A stretch of 64,000 bases of DNA, from the NCBI GenBank assembly GCA_900239685.1, contig OENT01000231.1, positions 1 to 64,000 of the forward strand. Reading direction: 5' to 3'. The notes under the pieces were generated by a model. It was not told where the DNA came from, searched no databases, and saw only the letters and a program-made list of their open reading frames with translations. The translations under genes and the position numbers were made by a program. Shown here piece after piece: positions 59,624-64,000 of this stretch. This DNA is from Rotaria macrura. Lineage: Eukaryota > Rotifera > Eurotatoria > Philodinida > Philodinidae. The number at the start of each line of letters is the position of its first letter. The stretch's first letter is position 1.

Positions 59624-62600
59624 CTTATTAATCAAGAAAATAAATTATTCTATTATTTCGTTTGATGATCTAAAATGGAATCTCGACTTGTTTTTTTTTC
59701 TCGTCTATTCCAATTAAATTTTTGTACATTAAATTTCATTATACACAAATAGATATACATGTTTATATATATATATATATATATATATAGTCTTCTCGTT
59801 ACAAAACACGAACAGATTTTTTTTTGTAAAATCGAAATACAAACGCGAAGAAGAATAGTTGTGTTCTGTCGATCAATACAACCGTATTCATGTATGCTAG
59901 TATGTTTCTCTCACTCGTTCACGAGATGAATGACAACTACCGAAAGACGGGCTCTTCCTATTGCCTGCCTCTGTCGTCTAAATCTACAAATAGATAAAAT
60001 CAGTAAAATACTCTCCTACTCGGTACTCTTTTTTAATATAAATATTCTTACTCATCTGAATATAATTGTCATTGAAATAAATATAATGAAAAAAAAAGAA
60101 GAAAATCTTATTACATACCCTCTTTTTCCACTTTCCGCTGGTTTTATTGAAATTAAGTGATGCTCTCTAAATCATTGAAAATAAATTATCGTACACGACC
60201 ATGATTTGATGAATTATTCTTTTTACCTACCATTCATGTATGATGCGTAAATAGTGAAATACTACGTTATATCACTTGTTTCATCAACAATCTAGAAAAA
60301 AAACCGAATAAATGAAAGTCTTATGCATAAGAAAGAACTATCTTTTTTTCCTTCTGAGAAAAATAAATGAGTACACAAAACTCTTCGCTATTAACTAGTA
60401 GCTTTGAGTTTCGCCTACTAGTGTATCTTAGATGACGGATTTACAAGTCACTTTTCAGTTCGTTTGAGTTGAAAGCTCGAATCATTCTATGAAATATTAT
60501 TATATTGAGGAATTTCGAACGAAAAGATTGGGTTATATTTCCCGGATAATGTTTAATCGACTGCCTGAAAAAAATCCAATTGTATCTAGTTTTAAAGTCT
60601 ACATACGAAAACCAAACTTTCCAGTACATTTTATCTATTTGTTGTCAATAGAATTAAGTTATCGGTTCGTTCAATCCAATCATGTTTTCTAGTAATATCA
60701 TTAACGTCTCGATTCGTGCAGAGAATTTCCTTCTCAGTCGATATGAATCCTTCGAAAGAAAGCATAAGCGCCTTTCGTAAGTAATACTTTCTTTCTCATG
60801 AATCCTATGTTCATCAAATATGACACAAAAACACCGATTCGATTATTTCGCATCTCCAAGAGATGCTCTGAGTAGTTACTAGGTGCAGTTCAGATATTCA
60901 TCAGGTCAATATACATATAATCTTACCTCTTCCCATGATGATTGTAACAATTGTTGAATCACCCATTCAACGAGTATTTTTCTAACATACAAAATGTAAA
61001 CTCAGCCATATTCGTTGCATCTTTTAAATCAATTAATTCGCCAACACGTTTTTGCACGAGTATAGAATATGCTTAAATATACAAACTTTACGTAACAAGT
61101 TTGTCTTCTTGCAGCGTGGCGTGGCCGGCAACATAGGAGAATGGAAGGCACGACTTATCAATACCTCTCCAGTATAGTTGTATATTAATTATTCTTGTGT
61201 TGACATCAGTCAAAATGATGAAAATAACAACGTCAACCGAAAATACGATAAAATAATTTTAATAGTGACTACTACGTACGTGTGATGTACATGGAGAGCA
61301 AAGTGAAATGCAAACAGGAATCAACAAAGACAGAAAGAAAAAATAACAAAGAGTCCTCCACAAAATATGTGATTGGTTATTAATAAATCGATTGATACAT
61401 TACCGTTGCACTTAAAGTTCAAGCAAAATTGATCGAATAACTGCTTGAAAACACTAATTAATTGTCATAGTAATTATTTTGACAGATAACATAAATGATG
61501 GCGTCAAATGATATAAGCCTTAGGCGGCATCTATTGGTGACTACGATAATGTTCATGATAAGATCTGATGTCAATGAAATTTTCTGATCAACCTACCTTG
61601 CCCGTGAGAGCGATTAAGAGTGAGCTGAATGTCAAAAATATACTAAAAAACAGTACCTACTCTACAGTCATATCTAAATCTATGTCATACATGGAAATTT
61701 ACAAATCTATGAGTAGGGCGAACATCCAGAATGATTCTTTGGTAGCTTGAAAAAATGATCTAAAAGTTTAAGAAGAACATCTTTCGAAAGGTTTCATGTT
61801 TCAATCGACATTACAACATACATCGAATCAACATAGTGAAATAATGTAAGAAGTGGTCGTTATGTTTTTATTCTCGAGAAAACTATGACACACGTTCCTT
61901 GTGTCAGAATACCCTATACTTTATTTTCAACCATGCGCATTTTTTTTCAATATTGGTATACACTTCCTATCAGCAACATGGCCAATACTATGCGTTATGA
62001 TTCTAATGAATAATATCAAGAAAACTACTTATAAAAAAGAACGATTTCAGACACGCAACCGAAAAAATACATGTTTTTTGTAAAAGCACAAACACTCGAA
62101 GCCTTATGTTCTGACTCGATGTCAAATATACTTTATGTTTTTGTGCACTGTTTCTTTAATAGCACTGTCTTATTTGTTCATCTTTGAATTCCGTATGGCA
62201 TAAAGACTCGAAATGGAATTTCTACATAACACAATAAAAGTCGATACTTTACTGTCAAGTAATTCATAACTCAAACACTTAAAACCACCAATCAATTCAG
62301 CATCAAACAGAATTTCATGTTACAGCTATAGTGATTCCACTATGGATAGAAATAATGTGGAAAACAACTCAACAACCATTCTTCCTCTAATACATATCGA
62401 TCTCACGATCTTGCCGAACGTTTTCACCCTTACCTCAGTACATGGATGAGCCTACCGATTCATGGCACCCTCTTAGCATCCATTTTACTCACGCTTCAAT
62501 GGATTCCATTCTATCCTATATAATACTTTCCTGAAAACAAATCATTTCAACGTCCATTTCTTTTTTAAGGTAAGCCATAAACATAGTGACAGACGAAAAA

Positions 62601-63443
62601 ACGCACACTCTCATAAAAAAAGGAACCGTATTCATTCCCTGTTGAAGAGCACTTCCTGAAACTGAACTCAGACATACCCACCAAAGCGAAAACAACGTCA
62701 AGGATAATCGAGCATAAACTTTCGCAAAAGTGAAGATTTACTCTCTTAATATCGAACAGTTAAATCCATTCAATCGTCACCCACAATACTTTCACATCCA
62801 CAGTCATATCGACTCACCTTAGACCATGTACTAAACTATCTTTAAAAACAACAACAAGCACAAAAGCTGAGTCTAGATATCTTCTAAATCTAAACTGTAC
62901 CTTAATCAGTGAAGAATTCCATAAAAAGCACAAAATCTGCACGAAGAGCTACATCATCCATACGTATTTATTTCTAATCATATTCAAACAATTTCATATA
63001 TCTATTACAATAAACGTAATTCGAACCTGGGACATTAAATAAACAAAGATGCATGAACTCACTAACAACTCTTTATTCGCTTACACAACTACTAATCAGA
63101 TGAATTACTCTGCTATTCAACACTAGTATTGAAACAATTACTGGAATAACATCGATCTTACTCCAGAAGAAACAAAAACCCTTTCTTCATGAACGGTAAT
63201 GGATTCAAGTTTCTTTCATTTACCTTCAAATGACGAGCTTCCGAATTTTTAATACAAATAACAAAAAAAAACACGGGTCTCAAGACTAAGATTGTTGGGA
63301 TAAACTTTCAAAGGATTGTTTGCATCAAACTTTTTCACTAAATATTCACTTACGGCAAAATAAATAAAACACTTTCCATTGCAATTAAACAAGACTTTTA
63401 TTTCACAAGGAGTACTAAAACAACAAAACACAGTAGTGGCATG
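59624..63443. other. Intergenic, probable long 3' UTR at its right end
   Basis: About 3.8 kb between the hnRNP start and the bHLH stop. A (TA)n run lies at 59764-59789. From about 62200 to 63440 the + strand becomes poor in G and rich in A and C, consistent with a long U/G-rich 3' UTR of the minus-strand bHLH gene. No coding exon recognised; a minus frame at 62516-62701 has no known domain. Confidence 0.4.
59764..59789. repeat. (TA)n microsatellite
   Basis: About thirteen TA units just upstream of the hnRNP gene. Confidence 0.85.
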
Positions 63444-64000
63444 TCACTTAGCCCAATCAGGGTTATAATCAGGTCCATGAAGCTTTTCGAGAAGAATATG
63501 TATATAACGAATAGCACCATCGACTGTATCCATACGCGACATTTTTTGACGCTTTCGACCTTTTTTGAAAGGAAGTACGTTTCTCAGTTCTTCATAAGCT
63601 TCATTAATGATATCCATTCGATGACGTTCACGACGATTAGCTTCTTGTCGTTGAGGACGGGATAGTATTCGACGCTTTTGTCGATTGAACAAACTCTTAT
63701 CATTTATCTGTGTTCTTGTACTGTCACGATCATGAGCTTCATCGATTGTTTGCGATATATGACTGATACTTGATCCCTAACGAAGAAATACAATATTTTG
63801 TCTCACTCAGGGTACGTTGAATCTATATTCGGATTTTTACCTTTACGACATACGGTGTATTTGACATAGGGTCAATCAAACTTGTTTCGTTTGTTCCACT
63901 TTCATAACCTGATGATGAATTTAAACTTGTTTGAAACGAAGAATTAATGATAAGACCAGTAGGATACGGCGATTGTAGATACCCGTATGAATGAAAGTCG
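63444..64000 (-). CDS. bHLH transcription factor, 5' part beyond the window
   Basis: Two exons seen: 63841-64000 (cut by the window edge) and 63444-63776; the intron is 64 bp, GT-AG, phase 0. The bHLH domain sits near the C-terminus: basic region RQEANRRERHRMDIINEAYE, helix 1 ending ELRNVLP, a loop with extra Lys/Arg (FKKGRKRQK), helix 2 MSRMDTVDGAIRYIHILLEK, then only about ten residues to the stop. NRRERHRM and SRMDTVDGAIRYI place it with tissue-specific class A factors (atonal/twist/achaete-scute superfamily), which bind E-boxes as heterodimers with E proteins; I cannot name the subfamily. The upstream part is Ser/Tyr/Asn-rich and of low complexity. Confidence 0.82.

Noticed and set aside
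62990..63040. tRNA-like B box (GGTTCGAATT on the minus strand)
   Set aside because: No A box or cloverleaf stems could be drawn around it.

Overview
The window is eukaryotic, AT-rich and intron-dense. It looks like a small-genome metazoan, most likely a bdelloid rotifer (Adineta/Rotaria type). The evidence is animal genes (Snail-type zinc finger, formin, AKAP10, LRWD1, bHLH, hnRNP A/B), mostly 50-70 bp GT-AG introns, short intergenic gaps in the gene-rich half, an F-box gene of a kind I would expect in bdelloids, and scattered small decayed mobile elements. The species call is inference. Gene models were built by hand from splice signals and reading-frame continuity; where exon lengths sum to a multiple of three, this is stated.

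Layout. 1-8.9 kb: endonuclease fragment of a non-LTR retrotransposon running off the left edge (-), an F-box gene (+), then about 6 kb with no confident gene, holding a foldback element and one copy of a 349-bp dispersed element. 8.9-18.6 kb is the densest block: SUCLA2 (-), a pentameric ligand-gated ion channel lacking the Cys-loop cysteines (+), LRWD1 (-) and AKAP10 (-). 20.5-22.4 kb: secreted GH16-like plus ricin-type lectin protein (-). 24.6-27.6 kb: GCNT-type glycosyltransferase (+). 29.4-32.0 kb: TRMT5 (-). 32.3-39.4 kb: a 22-exon formin (-) with a hAT-like MITE in one intron and a possible opposite-strand small membrane-protein gene in another. 40-45.6 kb: gene-poor, with a near-perfect 278-bp palindrome and the second, inverted copy of the 349-bp element. 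45.6-46.7 kb: Snail-family factor (+), followed by a 5.5-kb gap. 52.2-53.7 kb: PIGM (+). 57.6-59.6 kb: hnRNP A/B (-). 63.4 kb to the right edge: bHLH factor (-), cut by the window end.

The genes are independent housekeeping or developmental units; there is no operon or defence-type cluster. Notable points are the Cys-less channel, a GH16-fold protein whose nucleophile motif is lost, and five small non-autonomous elements: two copies of one 349-bp family, a hAT-like MITE with an intact 8-bp duplication, and two hairpin elements. Introns are bimodal in size: most are 50-70 bp, but four are 1.1-1.7 kb. I found no rRNA, tRNA or CRISPR array.
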